DNA from: Pontibacter korlensis
GTDB taxonomy: Bacteria > Bacteroidota > Bacteroidia > Cytophagales > Hymenobacteraceae
DNA: 64,000 bases
Direction: 5' to 3'
Assembly (NCBI RefSeq): GCF_000973725.1
Contig: NZ_CP009621.1
Location: forward strand, 3,314,001-3,378,000
The notes under the pieces were generated by a model, which saw only the letters and a list, made by a program, of their open reading frames with translations, did not search any database and was not told the origin of the DNA. Position numbers and translations under genes: made by a program. Positions 34,936 to 43,696 of this stretch are shown one piece after another. The first letter of the stretch is position 1. The number at the start of each line of letters is the position of its first letter.

Positions 34936-35255
34936 ATTGTGAGACGACAGCCGAAACATCTCAAGAGATAAGCTTGCTTGCATCTGGGTGTAGAGCCTGC
35001 CATTTATTACCTCACGTTCTAAACTTAAGCCTGACCAGCAGGTTTAGGTGCGCATGGCTTTGAGCTGGCCAATAGCTTTATTTTTGTGCTTATCTGGGTC
35101 AATGCTATTAGCCTTACTTCAAAGGAAGGAATATCCCCCTAAAGCAGGGTGGAGATGGTGAGGTGTGCCCTTTTCTTTACAGCAAAGCGTAATGACACCT
35201 TAGCTGAAAAAACTAAAGCTCCAAAAGGAGATTTAAAATGTCACTTATGAGATTT
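34936..35255. other. intergenic region without recognised features
   Basis: Between two convergent genes. I see no strong terminator hairpin. A C-rich/G-rich imperfect palindrome around 35131-35150 (TCCCCCTAAAGCAGGGTGG) resembles the REP-like palindrome in the Y1 transposase gene, but the match is weak. Confidence 0.3.
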
Positions 35256-35720
35256 TTACAGGTTCTGCCAACCTAAAAGACCAAGGTAAGAGCAGGTGCC
35301 AACAAACACAGAGGAGATAAACACGCCCAACGTAATGGCTATAAAGGCCTTCTTACGGTTTATTTTAAAGATGTTGGCTGCGATAGTGCCCATGTAAGCA
35401 CCTGTACCAGGCAGAGGTATCATCACAAATACCATAAGCCCCCAGAAGCCATGCTTTTCAACATTTCCACCCACTATTTTTTTAGCTCTCCTGGAGAAGT
35501 ATACCACACCGCGCTTATAAGCACGGAAAGGCCAGAACTTTCTGCTAAAGGTGTCAATCATCCACATTAACAGCGGGAAAACCAGCGAATTTGCCACTGT
35601 GCCAACCAAAACAGCCCAGAAAAGATGGACGTTGTTCAGCATAGCATAGGGTATACCGGCACGAGCTTCCCCAAACGGTGAAAGACTAAGTAAGAAAGTA
35701 TGAATAAGCGTTTCCAGCAT
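35256..35720 (-). CDS. small multidrug export-like (COG2426) membrane protein
   Basis: The 154-residue protein matches the COG2426 family: SLSPFGEARAGIPYAML at the N-terminus, LVGTVANSLVFPLLMWMIDT, the signature KHGFWGLMVFVMIPLPGTGA, and a final helix KKAFIAITLGVFISSVFVGT. Four to five membrane segments are predicted. The PLPGTGAYMGT motif is reminiscent of DedA/SNARE-associated proteins. Family members are annotated as small multidrug exporters on thin evidence; the real substrate is unknown. It is monocistronic. Confidence 0.88.
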   Translation of the reverse strand: MLETLIHTFLLSLSPFGEARAGIPYAMLNNVHLFWAVLVGTVANSLVFPLLMWMIDTFSRKFWPFRAYKRGVVYFSRRAKKIVGGNVEKHGFWGLMVFVMIPLPGTGAYMGTIAANIFKINRKKAFIAITLGVFISSVFVGTCSYLGLLGWQNL

Positions 35721-36342
35721 AAAATATTATTTAACAGGGCCTGCTTATATGGCTCTTCATTTTATTGCCAAAGCAGGTAGTAACCCCAATGCACCAGAGC
35801 TAATATTTACCTCACTTCGGGTGCTTCAGAGGCTTAACAGGGCAAAAATCTTAAAAATTCAAACATCGCCTAGCTGCAGTCGAGATTTTTTTAATAAAAT
35901 TAGCAACTACACCGCTAAGCTTAATTTAATCTGAGTTAAAGCCTATATGGCTACGCATAGCTTTTGAGGCCTTAGCCATCAAAACCGGGTGATGGAATAC
36001 AACGGTCTTGTTGCTAGGCTTTTAAATGGTAATCTCATTTCTTCCGAGACCCTTGCCACATTTTTATACGGCTCCTATAGAAGGTATAATTGTACATTAC
36101 AAAGAACATGATCTGTTGGAATTGATATGCCCTTCGTAACCTTTGATAGCAGGTATGCAAAACAGATAAGAGCCATTATTATATTTACTGTACACACATC
36201 ACAAAAAAGTTGGCCTTTGTAGTCGAAGGTTTTAGGAGGTGGAAAAGCAGAATATTAAAGTTTAAACATATTGGTTATAAAAGGGTTTAATAGAGTACAA
36301 GCTAATTTTTTAAATCTAAACACCCTCTAACCCTGATTTTAT
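35721..36342. other. ~620-bp divergent intergenic region
   Basis: No gene is supported; the one plus-strand frame of ~60 codons at 35749 has no coding character. The stretch becomes AT-rich towards 36343 (e.g. TATTAAAGTTTAAACATATT near 36252) and must carry the YceI promoter. I recognise no riboswitch or RNA gene. Confidence 0.35.
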
Positions 36343-36894
36343 ATGGCAATAACAAAATGGGCTATTGACCCCCTACACTCAGAAGTATATTTTAAAGTTA
36401 AGCACCTGGTAATTTCTACTGTAACGGGCTCTTTTAACAATTTTACAGGTGGAGCAACTACACAGGGAGAAGACTTCAACAATGCTGAGATACATTTCTC
36501 ACTTGATGTAAAAAGTATCTACACAAAAGTTGAGGCTCGGGATGCACACCTTAGATCAGCTGATTTCTTCGATGCTGAAAATCACCCTAACATTCACTTT
36601 CAGTCGACCAGCTTTACCAAAATGCATGGCGATACTTTTACTTTGTTTGGGATGCTGACGATTAAAACCATTACCAAACCCGTAGAGCTTACAGCTGAGT
36701 TTGGTGGCTTTGCACATGATGAGCATGGAAACCTGAAGGCAGGCTTTGAGGTAAGTGGTACCATTAGCCGTTGGGAGTTTGGCCTTACATACAACCCACT
36801 AAGCAAAACAGGAGGACTAGTGCTGGGTGAGGATATTACCTTAGTAGCCAGTATACAGCTTGCGCAGAAAGAAGCGCAGCCTATACAGTCTTAA
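36343..36894 (+). CDS. YceI family protein (lipocalin-like isoprenoid-binding fold)
   Basis: The 183 residues show the complete YceI pattern: TKWAIDPLHSEVYFKVKHLV, GSFNNFTGGATTQGEDFNNA, VEARDAHLRSADFFDAENHP, FQSTSFTKMHGDTFTLFGML, and GFEVSGTISRWEFGL with LGEDITLVASIQ at the end. Proteins of this fold bind polyisoprenoids or other lipids; E. coli YceI is periplasmic. This one lacks a signal peptide, so it probably stays in the cytoplasm, as in many Bacteroidota copies. It is monocistronic and ends at a very strong bidirectional terminator. Confidence 0.93.
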   Translation: MAITKWAIDPLHSEVYFKVKHLVISTVTGSFNNFTGGATTQGEDFNNAEIHFSLDVKSIYTKVEARDAHLRSADFFDAENHPNIHFQSTSFTKMHGDTFTLFGMLTIKTITKPVELTAEFGGFAHDEHGNLKAGFEVSGTISRWEFGLTYNPLSKTGGLVLGEDITLVASIQLAQKEAQPIQS

Positions 36895-36944
36895 GAATTT
36901 AGCAGTTTTGACTGTACCTCTTTGATAAAGTAGGATATACATTA

Positions 36945-36991
36945 TTAATAAGTAAGGGCGAGGTTGTTTCAACCTCGCCCTTACTTATTAA
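36945..36991. terminator. bidirectional terminator with 21-bp perfect arms
   Basis: TTAATAAGTAAGGGCGAGGT is the bulk of the left arm; the complementary right arm ends TTACTTATTAA, around a 5-nt GTTTC loop. It lies between convergent genes and its right arm abuts the stop codon of the alanine symporter gene. Confidence 0.92.
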
Positions 36992-38446
36992 TTAAACTGC
37001 CTGTAGTTCTTTGTCCTCCTTTATGCTTTTATCCCATTCCTCTGCGTTTTCGATGCCCAGCTTCTTAGGGCTAAAAACTGGATCTAGGCCTGCAGCACGT
37101 TGTTCCTGGTAATCTTTTAGCGCACGCAGTGCAGGTTTTCTCAGTAGTATAATGGCAATAACGTTTAGCCAAGCCATAATACCCACCCCAATGTCACCCA
37201 GCATCCAGGCAGACTCTGCTGTTTTAACAGACCCGTAGAAGGTAGAGGCTAGTATTAATGCACGTAGTGCCCATACCATCCATTTGTTGCCTGTTGAGTT
37301 AAGATAACTAATGTTGGTCTCAGCTATGTAGTAATAGGCCATAATGGTGGTGAAGGCAAAGAAAAGAAGGGAGATAGCCACAAAGCCACTGCCTAGGGAT
37401 GGAAAGTGTGTATTTACAGCTAGCTGAGTATACTCCGGGCCAAACGCCACGCCTGGCAGGTTCTCTACTATAAAGCCTCCTTCAGGATTCACAACGTTAT
37501 ACTGCCCGGTGAAAAGGATCATGAAAGCTGTTGCGGTACAAACAAATAGTGTATCCACATACACAGAGAAAGCTTGTACTAAACCTTGTTTTGCTGGGTG
37601 GCTCACTTCTGCAGCCGCAGCAGCATGTGGTGCTGTACCCTGGCCTGCCTCGTTCGAGTAAATACCGCGCTTCACACCCCAGGAAATAGCCATACCAAAA
37701 ACACCGGCAAAAGCAGGCTCCAGGTCAAATGCTGAGCTAACGATCAGGCTGATCACGGCTGGCACCTCAGACAGGTTCATGCAGATAATGATAATGGTCA
37801 TGAGGATATAGGCTCCAGCCATAAAAGGAACCGCCACCTGTGCTACTTTGCCAATACGTTTTACACCACCGAACACGATGAGCGCCAGCAGTACTGTAAC
37901 TAGTCCACCTGTTACGGCTACAGGCACACCAAACGCATTGTTCATACCGGAAGCTATACTGTTACTCTGAACACCCGGCAGGAAAAGTGCCATGCTGATG
38001 ATAGTGGCAATGGCAAAGATTACGGCATACCACTTTACACCAAGGCCTTTTTCAATATAATAAGCAGGACCGCCTCTATACTCACCGTCTTTTACCTGCT
38101 TATATATCTGACCCAGGGTTGCTTCCACAAAGGCAGAAGCACTGCCCAGAAAAGCAATTACCCACATCCAGAATACAGCTCCCGGGCCACCCATAGCAAT
38201 GGCCGTGGCTACACCAGCTATGTTACCTGTACCTACGCGACCTGCAATTGCAATAGAAAAAGCCTGAAAAGAGCTAACTCCTTTTTGGGATGATTCCCCA
38301 TTGAACAGAAGGTGCAGCATCTCACGGATGTAGCGGAGCTGCAAAAACTTAGTTACTATTGAAAAGTATATCCCCGCCCCAAGGCAAAGTATAATTAGTG
38401 CGTTACTCCAGACAATGTCGTTAATTGAACTGATAATGTTTTCCAT
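36992..38446 (-). CDS. alsT: sodium:alanine symporter family protein (AGCS)
   Basis: The 484-residue protein has ~11 membrane segments and the AGCS signatures: SSFQAFSIAIAGRVGTGNIA, GVATAIAMGGPGAVFWMWVI, EATLGQIYKQVKDGEYRGGP, and SWGVKRGIYSNEAGQGTAPH. The last is the alanine symporter consensus. The family moves small neutral amino acids (Ala, Gly, sometimes Gln) with Na+. The length and the start at MENIISSINDIVWSNAL are typical. It is monocistronic, facing YceI across a shared terminator. Confidence 0.93.
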   Translation of the reverse strand: MENIISSINDIVWSNALIILCLGAGIYFSIVTKFLQLRYIREMLHLLFNGESSQKGVSSFQAFSIAIAGRVGTGNIAGVATAIAMGGPGAVFWMWVIAFLGSASAFVEATLGQIYKQVKDGEYRGGPAYYIEKGLGVKWYAVIFAIATIISMALFLPGVQSNSIASGMNNAFGVPVAVTGGLVTVLLALIVFGGVKRIGKVAQVAVPFMAGAYILMTIIIICMNLSEVPAVISLIVSSAFDLEPAFAGVFGMAISWGVKRGIYSNEAGQGTAPHAAAAAEVSHPAKQGLVQAFSVYVDTLFVCTATAFMILFTGQYNVVNPEGGFIVENLPGVAFGPEYTQLAVNTHFPSLGSGFVAISLLFFAFTTIMAYYYIAETNISYLNSTGNKWMVWALRALILASTFYGSVKTAESAWMLGDIGVGIMAWLNVIAIILLRKPALRALKDYQEQRAAGLDPVFSPKKLGIENAEEWDKSIKEDKELQAV

Positions 38447-38679
38447 GTTTAAAAAGGCAGGGATAATAAAGTAAAAATCCTTTTAAAGCTCCTATTCCGG
38501 TAAGGGGCCATGTATTCGTTCGCTTAAATTAAGGGAAATTTTCCAGAATAGCATGAAAAGTTGTGTGGGAGGAGGGAGCGTGAGTAATGTGCAGATTTAA
38601 AAAAATAGCTTCTGGGGAGTATCCTGGATTGAATCCTAAAAGGGTATATGTTTGGCTAAGAGCAGAATGTAGTGTATCC

Positions 38680-38703
38680 AAAAGAGCAGACTGTCTGCTT
38701 TTA
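38680..38703 (-). terminator. hairpin terminator behind hrpB copy 2
   Basis: Arms AGCAGA / TCTGCT with a 3-nt loop, extended by A/T pairs. Read on the minus strand the stem is followed by a short CTTTT tract, about 50 bp after the helicase stop codon. Confidence 0.5.
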
Positions 38704-38752
38704 GTCCTGGTTTAGACTTATCTTAAGATGGAAGAGGCAGCAGAGCTATAGT

Positions 38753-41302
38753 TTACTGCGGCCTCTTCTTTGTGCCCCGGGTAGGAGTAGCTGATAGTGG
38801 ATCCTCAGGCCAGTGGTGCTTTGGGTAGCGACCGCGTAGGTCTTTGCGCACCTCAAAATAACCACTACTCCAGAAGCTGCGCAGGTCTCGGGTTACTTGT
38901 ACAGGGCGTGAGGCAGGAGAGAGAAGGTGTATAAGCAGAGGGACCTTGCCTCCACCAACACGTGGTGTATCAAGCATACCAAATACTTCCTGCAGGCGCA
39001 CGGCCAGTACAGGAGTGTCGGTGTCAGAATAATCAATCGCGATGCGTGAGCCGCTCGGTACCTGTAGGTGAGAGGGGGCCAATTTGTCCATTTCCTGGCG
39101 TTGTTCCCAACTCAGCCCGGATAGCAAGATCTCCTGGAAATCGAGCCGGGACACCTGGTCCAGTGAGCGTAGCCCGAGAAGGTGAGGTGCCAACCATTCA
39201 TTTATACGTTCAGCAAGTGATTCGCTCGATACATCAGGCCAGGTAGTAGGGTCCAGTGTATGCAAAAACGCTAGACGCTGCCGTACGCGCAGTGCTGCGT
39301 CAGACCAAGGCAAGCGATCTATACCTTTTTCGCGGAGAGCCTGCAGAAGAGCTTCTGAAACCATTTCAGGGTCAGGTTTGGTAATAGCACTCTCGTCCAG
39401 CACCAATGCTCCGAGACGGCTAATGCTGCGTGCCTTTACCTGTTGAGTAGCCTCAGCCCACTTTACTTCCTGTAAAGTCTCTACCTGATCAGAGAAATGC
39501 TCCTGCAAATCGGCCTTAGTGATTGGGGCTGCCAACTGTATGCGGGGCTGCTTTGCTAAGTCTAAATGGGCTACAGCGTAGAATTCAGCCTCCCCGAAGA
39601 GCTCAGTAGGTAAATTAGCCCGCTGCCCGCTTACAAGCCTAACTCGTCCTGAAGTTTCTCGCTGTGCCAGCCGGTCTGGATACGCAAGGGCTGTAAGTAT
39701 ACCTGCCTGTTCAGGATTTATGCTACTGCCGGCTTCCCGCAGCCTCTGTCGCAGGTTTAGAGCCTGTTCCTTTACCCGTCGCAATGCGTTTTCGTCTACC
39801 ATAAAGCCAGGAGTAGGAGGTCGTTGCCCAGCCAGCAATTCCAGACGCAGTTGCAGGTCAGGTATGCCGTCTCCCCAAGATAACTGTATAGGCTTTAGAA
39901 TGTCTCGCTCCGATAATAGCGCAGCCAATGCACAGGCAGTAGCACCAAAGCTTAATTCATGCCCACGCATAACCAGGTGGCCTAACCGTGGGTGTATACC
40001 AAGTGAAGCCAGCGCCTTACCATGTGCTGTTGGGTTCCCACTATGGTCAATGGCTTGCAGGCGTTGTAGGAGGTCTTTTGCCAATGCTAGTGCAGCAGCA
40101 GGAGGAACATCAAGCCAGTTAAGTGTTGTGGCATCCTTCACTCCCCACAGAGCGAGCTCCAGCACTAAGCCTGTCAGGTCCGCCTCAAAGATCTCTGGAG
40201 CTTGCCTTGCTGGCAATTGTAACTGATCTGCCTCTGACCATAAGCGGTAGCAAATGCCTGGCCCTAACCTTCCGGCACGACCTCTACGCTGGTCTGCACC
40301 AGCCTGAGATACAGGCACCGTGTCGAGTGTGGTTAGTCCTGTGCGAGGCACAAACTTAGGCACGCGTGCATAGCCACCATCTATAACAATCTTCACGCCT
40401 TCTATGGTTAAGCTTGTCTCGGCTATACTTGTTGCCAACACAATTTTGCGTTTTTTCTTAGTTGAAGGCTGTATGGCTGCTACTTGCTTAGAGAGTGGCA
40501 GGTCGCCGTGAAGCAGGTGGAGTTCCACCTCTGCAGGAAGCTTTTCTTCGAGTTGCTGAGCGACTTTTCTTATCTCTCCCATACCTGGCAAGAAGACAAG
40601 TATATCCCCTTCAAGTTCCTGGTTCAGCACTTTTAGGATTGCCCTAGGTACAAGGTTTGACAGCCGTTGTGCTAGGTAAGCGCCAGCGGCAGCAACTTCG
40701 GCAGGAGGGAGGTAGTTCGTTTGCACCGGAAAAAGACGACCCTCGCTGCGGACAACAGGTGCCTTCAACCACTTGCCAGTGGCTGTTGCGTCCAGGGTGG
40801 CACTCATTACCAAAATGCGTAGGTCAGGCCTTAATACAGCCTGTGCATCCAGGGCAAGTGCCAAGCCTAAATCTGCCTGCAAGTTTCGTTCGTGAAATTC
40901 ATCAAAGATGATTGCCGCTACTCCCTCCAGTGCCGGGTCATCTTGGATCATGCGGGTGAGAATACCTTCGGTTACTACTTCTACTCTCGTTTTCCGGGAC
41001 ACCACATGATCCATCCGAACCCAATAGCCCACAGTCTGGCCTACGGGCTCCCCAAGAAGGTCTGCCATGCGCTCTGCGGCTGCCCTGGTAGCTAACCTGC
41101 GTGGCTCCAACACCAGTATCTTACCGTTTTCACGCCAAGCTGCATCCAGCAGCGCCAAAGGCACGAGCGTAGTCTTACCTGCACCAGGCGGTGCCTCCAG
41201 CACAGCTCGATTATTCGAGTTTAATACCTCTAACAATTGTGGTAGTGCCTCTACTACAGGTAGGTCAGGAAGTGTGGCAAGTAGTTTAGAAGTAGTATTC
41301 AC
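38753..41302 (-). CDS. hrpB: ATP-dependent DExH helicase HrpB (copy 2)
   Basis: The 849-residue protein carries all HrpB motifs: Walker A LEAPPGAGKTTLVPLAL (about 35-51), LEPRRLATRAAAERMADLLG, DEFHERN, MSATLD, ATSIAETSLTIEGVKIVIDG and DQRRGRAGRLGPG. The helicase-associated domain and the HrpB C-terminal domain follow, with a basic tail. It differs clearly from copy 1 (17573-20017): longer, ATG start, different linker regions and lower GC. It therefore looks like an old paralog or an independently acquired copy rather than a recent duplication. The role of HrpB is poorly defined. Monocistronic. Confidence 0.93.
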   Translation of the reverse strand: MNTTSKLLATLPDLPVVEALPQLLEVLNSNNRAVLEAPPGAGKTTLVPLALLDAAWRENGKILVLEPRRLATRAAAERMADLLGEPVGQTVGYWVRMDHVVSRKTRVEVVTEGILTRMIQDDPALEGVAAIIFDEFHERNLQADLGLALALDAQAVLRPDLRILVMSATLDATATGKWLKAPVVRSEGRLFPVQTNYLPPAEVAAAGAYLAQRLSNLVPRAILKVLNQELEGDILVFLPGMGEIRKVAQQLEEKLPAEVELHLLHGDLPLSKQVAAIQPSTKKKRKIVLATSIAETSLTIEGVKIVIDGGYARVPKFVPRTGLTTLDTVPVSQAGADQRRGRAGRLGPGICYRLWSEADQLQLPARQAPEIFEADLTGLVLELALWGVKDATTLNWLDVPPAAALALAKDLLQRLQAIDHSGNPTAHGKALASLGIHPRLGHLVMRGHELSFGATACALAALLSERDILKPIQLSWGDGIPDLQLRLELLAGQRPPTPGFMVDENALRRVKEQALNLRQRLREAGSSINPEQAGILTALAYPDRLAQRETSGRVRLVSGQRANLPTELFGEAEFYAVAHLDLAKQPRIQLAAPITKADLQEHFSDQVETLQEVKWAEATQQVKARSISRLGALVLDESAITKPDPEMVSEALLQALREKGIDRLPWSDAALRVRQRLAFLHTLDPTTWPDVSSESLAERINEWLAPHLLGLRSLDQVSRLDFQEILLSGLSWEQRQEMDKLAPSHLQVPSGSRIAIDYSDTDTPVLAVRLQEVFGMLDTPRVGGGKVPLLIHLLSPASRPVQVTRDLRSFWSSGYFEVRKDLRGRYPKHHWPEDPLSATPTRGTKKRPQ

Positions 41303-41374
41303 TCCCCAAAGTTCGGGATTGTTTTTGAAAATTGCTGATGTGAATAAGCAGATGAATCAAAACTGCCTTCCTGC

Positions 41375-41397
41375 CATTTCGAGCAGAGCGAGAAATC
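41375..41397. repeat. left arm of inverted repeats bracketing the GIY-YIG gene
   Basis: CATTTCGAGCAGAGCGAGAA (then ATC) is inverted relative to 41854-41876 (17 of 23 positions). A second inverted pair lies inside it: ACCCTTTCAGTTTTTA at 41430-41445 against TAAAACTGAAAAGGGT at 41796-41811. Confidence 0.5.
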
Positions 41398-41504
41398 CTT
41401 TCAGAGTCTGATAAGGAGTTCGCTAGTACACCCTTTCAGTTTTTAACAAATATGAAAGGTCTACAGAGACAACCTTCTCAGTTTTTGTCCCCGTAAACGC
41501 TAAC

Positions 41505-41789
41505 ATGTCCTCCTGCAACTATATCGTCTACATTACAACAAAACCGCGTAAAACGACCCTCTACACAGGCGTAACTAATGATTTGCCAAGACGGCTGCAG
41601 GAGCACTTTGTGAACAGTGGAAACGCATCTACGTTCGCAGGTAAGTACTATTGTTATAACCCCGTCTACTATCATGCTATTGAGCGAGAGAAGGAAATTA
41701 AGAAGTGGAACCATAGTAAAAAAGAAAGTCTAATCACCCGGTTTAACCCATGTTGGAAGTTTCTTAACCTAGAAGTACAGGTTGAGTAG
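41505..41789 (+). CDS. GIY-YIG domain endonuclease-like protein
   Basis: The 94-residue protein is a single GIY-YIG domain: NYIVYITTKPRKTTLYTGVT contains the two strand motifs (YIVYI, YTGVT), followed by NDLPRRLQEHF with the catalytic Arg region, and AIEREKEIKKWNHSKK with the conserved metal-binding Glu. It belongs to the small YhbQ/UPF0213-like group, common in Bacteroidota and often wrongly named after UvrC. The gene is bracketed by two pairs of inverted repeats and lies just left of an IS1182 element, suggesting that it is, or was, part of a small mobile unit. Function is not known. Confidence 0.88.
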   Translation: MSSCNYIVYITTKPRKTTLYTGVTNDLPRRLQEHFVNSGNASTFAGKYYCYNPVYYHAIEREKEIKKWNHSKKESLITRFNPCWKFLNLEVQVE

Positions 41790-41853
41790 AACCAGTAAAA
41801 CTGAAAAGGGTTTGATCACAGACACAGCTAAAGTTCTTTCAATATTTCGTATA

Positions 41854-41876
41854 GATCTCTCACTGCGTTCGAGATG
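41854..41876. repeat. right arm of inverted repeats bracketing the GIY-YIG gene
   Basis: GATCTCTCACTGCGTTCGAG (then ATG) is the inverted partner of 41375-41397. It ends 8 bp before the left end of the IS1182 element. Confidence 0.5.
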
Positions 41877-41884
41877 AAAGCATA

Positions 41885-43674
41885 AGGGGCTGTCCAAAAA
41901 GGGCGGCCCCTTTTTCATTTTCTCCTCTTTTGCTATTTTAGTAGGTATGAAAAGGCGCAACGTTGTTTTCAAGGAGCAGCCGGGCCACCAGGTGGTCCTG
42001 TTCCCCCAAAGCATCGGAGACCGCATCCCGGAAGGCCACCCGGTGCGGCTCGTGGACCGGGTGGTCGATGAGCTCAACATCGACCGCATCATAGCCACCT
42101 ACAAGGGCGGGGGCACGAGCAGCTACCACCCACGGATGCTCTTGAAAGTGCTCTTCTACGCTTACCTGAACAACATCTACTCCTGCCGCCGCATCGCCCG
42201 GGCCCTGGAGGAGAACATCCACTTCATGTGGCTCTCGGGCGGCAGCACCCCCGACTTCCGCACCATCAACGACTTCCGCTCCCGCCGCCTCAAGAACCAG
42301 ATCCAGGACTTGTTTGCCGAGCTGGTGCGCCTCTTAAACCGCCTGGGCTACGTGAGCCTGGAGACCCAGTACGTGGACGGCACCAAGCTGGAGGCAGCAG
42401 CCAATCGCTACACCTTCGTGTGGCGGGGCTCAGTGGAGAAGAACAAGCAAAAGCTGGAGACAAAGATCAAGGCCGTGCTCTCGGACATCAAGCAGGCCAT
42501 CAAAGAAGACAGGAAAGCGCCTCAGGAGCAGCCGCCCGAGAAGGTGGACGCCCAGCGCCTGAAAGAGGAGATCCGCCAGCTCAACGAGCGCGTGGCTGAG
42601 CTGGACAAGCAGGCCCGCAAGCAGGTGGCCAAACTGGAAAAAGAGCACCTGCCGCGACTACAAAAATACGAGGAGCAGCTAGAGAAGCTCGGTGAGAGGA
42701 ACAGCTATAGCAAAACAGACGAGGATGCCACTTTCATGCGGATGAAAGAAGACCACATGAAGAACGGGCAATTGAAGCCCGCCTACAACGTGCAGATCAG
42801 CTCCGAGGGCCAGCTGATCACCAATTTCTCTTTGCACCAGCGCCCGGGCGACACGGCCACGCTGATCCCGCACCTGGAGCAGTTCCAGGCCCATTACCAG
42901 CGGCAGTCAAAAGAAGTGGTGGCCGACGCCGGCTACGGCTCGGAGCAGAACTACGCCTGGCTCGAAGATAACCAGGTAGAGGCCTACGTCAAGTACAGCT
43001 ACTTCCATCAAGAGCAGAAGCGCAAGTTCAAGAACGACATCTTCCACGCCCAGCACCTGTACTACAATGAGCAGCAGGACTTCTTCGTCTGCCCCATGGG
43101 CCAGCGCCTGGAGCGGGTGGGCCAGTACACCCGTACTTCTGAGTTAGGTCATGTCTCCTCTGTCACCCGCTATGCTGCCCGCCGGTGTGAGGGCTGCCCG
43201 CTGCGGGGGCAGTGCTTCAAGGGCAGGGGCAACCGCATGATCGAGGTCAACCACCGCCTGCGCCAGTTAAAGGCCCGGGCACGGGAGCGGCTCTTGAGTA
43301 AGGAGGGAATCCGCCACCGCAAGCGAAGGGCCATTGAGCCCGAGGCTGTGTTCGGGCAGGTGAAGAGCAACAACCGCTTCACCCGCTTTAGATTGAGAAC
43401 ACTTGCCAAAGCCGAGGTGGACTTTGGCCTGGCGGCCATGGCCCACAACCTGCGCAAAATAGCCCGCAAGGGAGTGAAAGCCTTCCGGCAGGCCCTGGAG
43501 AGGGGCGCCTCCGGCCTTTCCCAGCAGCTAAAACAGCCAACTGCGGCTCATACCGGCCTGCTGGACCAGCTGACTACCATTTTCAGCCCGAGAAGAGCCG
43601 TTTTCCAGCTGGCCGCCTAAAAAACAAAATCAACCGGATAAACCAAAAGAGGCTGCCCTTTCCGGACAGCCTCT
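41885..43674 (+). mobile_element. IS1182-family insertion sequence, apparently intact
   Basis: About 1.79 kb with one transposase gene and ~28-bp imperfect terminal inverted repeats. The left end reads AGGGGCTGTCCAAAAAGGGC; the complement of the right end reads AGAGGCTGTCCGGAAAGGGC. Similarity may extend a few bases outward (AGCATA on both sides). Both ends fold into hairpins with T runs. The DNA is visibly GC-richer than both flanks, consistent with recent arrival. The right end lies 22 bp beyond the gltD stop codon. Confidence 0.88.
41947..43620 (+). CDS. IS1182-family transposase
   Basis: The 557-residue DDE transposase begins MKRRNVVFKEQPGHQVVLFP. It has the N-terminal DUF772-type domain (IPEGHPVRLVDRVVDELNID, PRMLLKVLFYAYLNNIYSCR, FRTINDFRSRR). 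The first Asp lies in TQYVDGTKLEAAANRY, and a charged coiled-coil insert spans ~185-265. The second Asp is in VVADAGYGSEQNYAWL. A Cys-rich segment (CPMGQRL ... CEGCPLRGQCF) precedes the C-terminal Glu region RRAIEPEAVFGQVKSNN. No frame damage is visible and the ends are recognisable, so the element may be active. Confidence 0.93.
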   Translation: MKRRNVVFKEQPGHQVVLFPQSIGDRIPEGHPVRLVDRVVDELNIDRIIATYKGGGTSSYHPRMLLKVLFYAYLNNIYSCRRIARALEENIHFMWLSGGSTPDFRTINDFRSRRLKNQIQDLFAELVRLLNRLGYVSLETQYVDGTKLEAAANRYTFVWRGSVEKNKQKLETKIKAVLSDIKQAIKEDRKAPQEQPPEKVDAQRLKEEIRQLNERVAELDKQARKQVAKLEKEHLPRLQKYEEQLEKLGERNSYSKTDEDATFMRMKEDHMKNGQLKPAYNVQISSEGQLITNFSLHQRPGDTATLIPHLEQFQAHYQRQSKEVVADAGYGSEQNYAWLEDNQVEAYVKYSYFHQEQKRKFKNDIFHAQHLYYNEQQDFFVCPMGQRLERVGQYTRTSELGHVSSVTRYAARRCEGCPLRGQCFKGRGNRMIEVNHRLRQLKARARERLLSKEGIRHRKRRAIEPEAVFGQVKSNNRFTRFRLRTLAKAEVDFGLAAMAHNLRKIARKGVKAFRQALERGASGLSQQLKQPTAAHTGLLDQLTTIFSPRRAVFQLAA

Positions 43675-43696
43675 ATGCTGTTTAATGTAGCAAGTA

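Noticed and set aside
35749..35934. 61-codon plus-strand frame upstream of yceI
   Set aside because: Codon use and composition unlike neighbours, no family similarity; the region is better explained as divergent promoter DNA.
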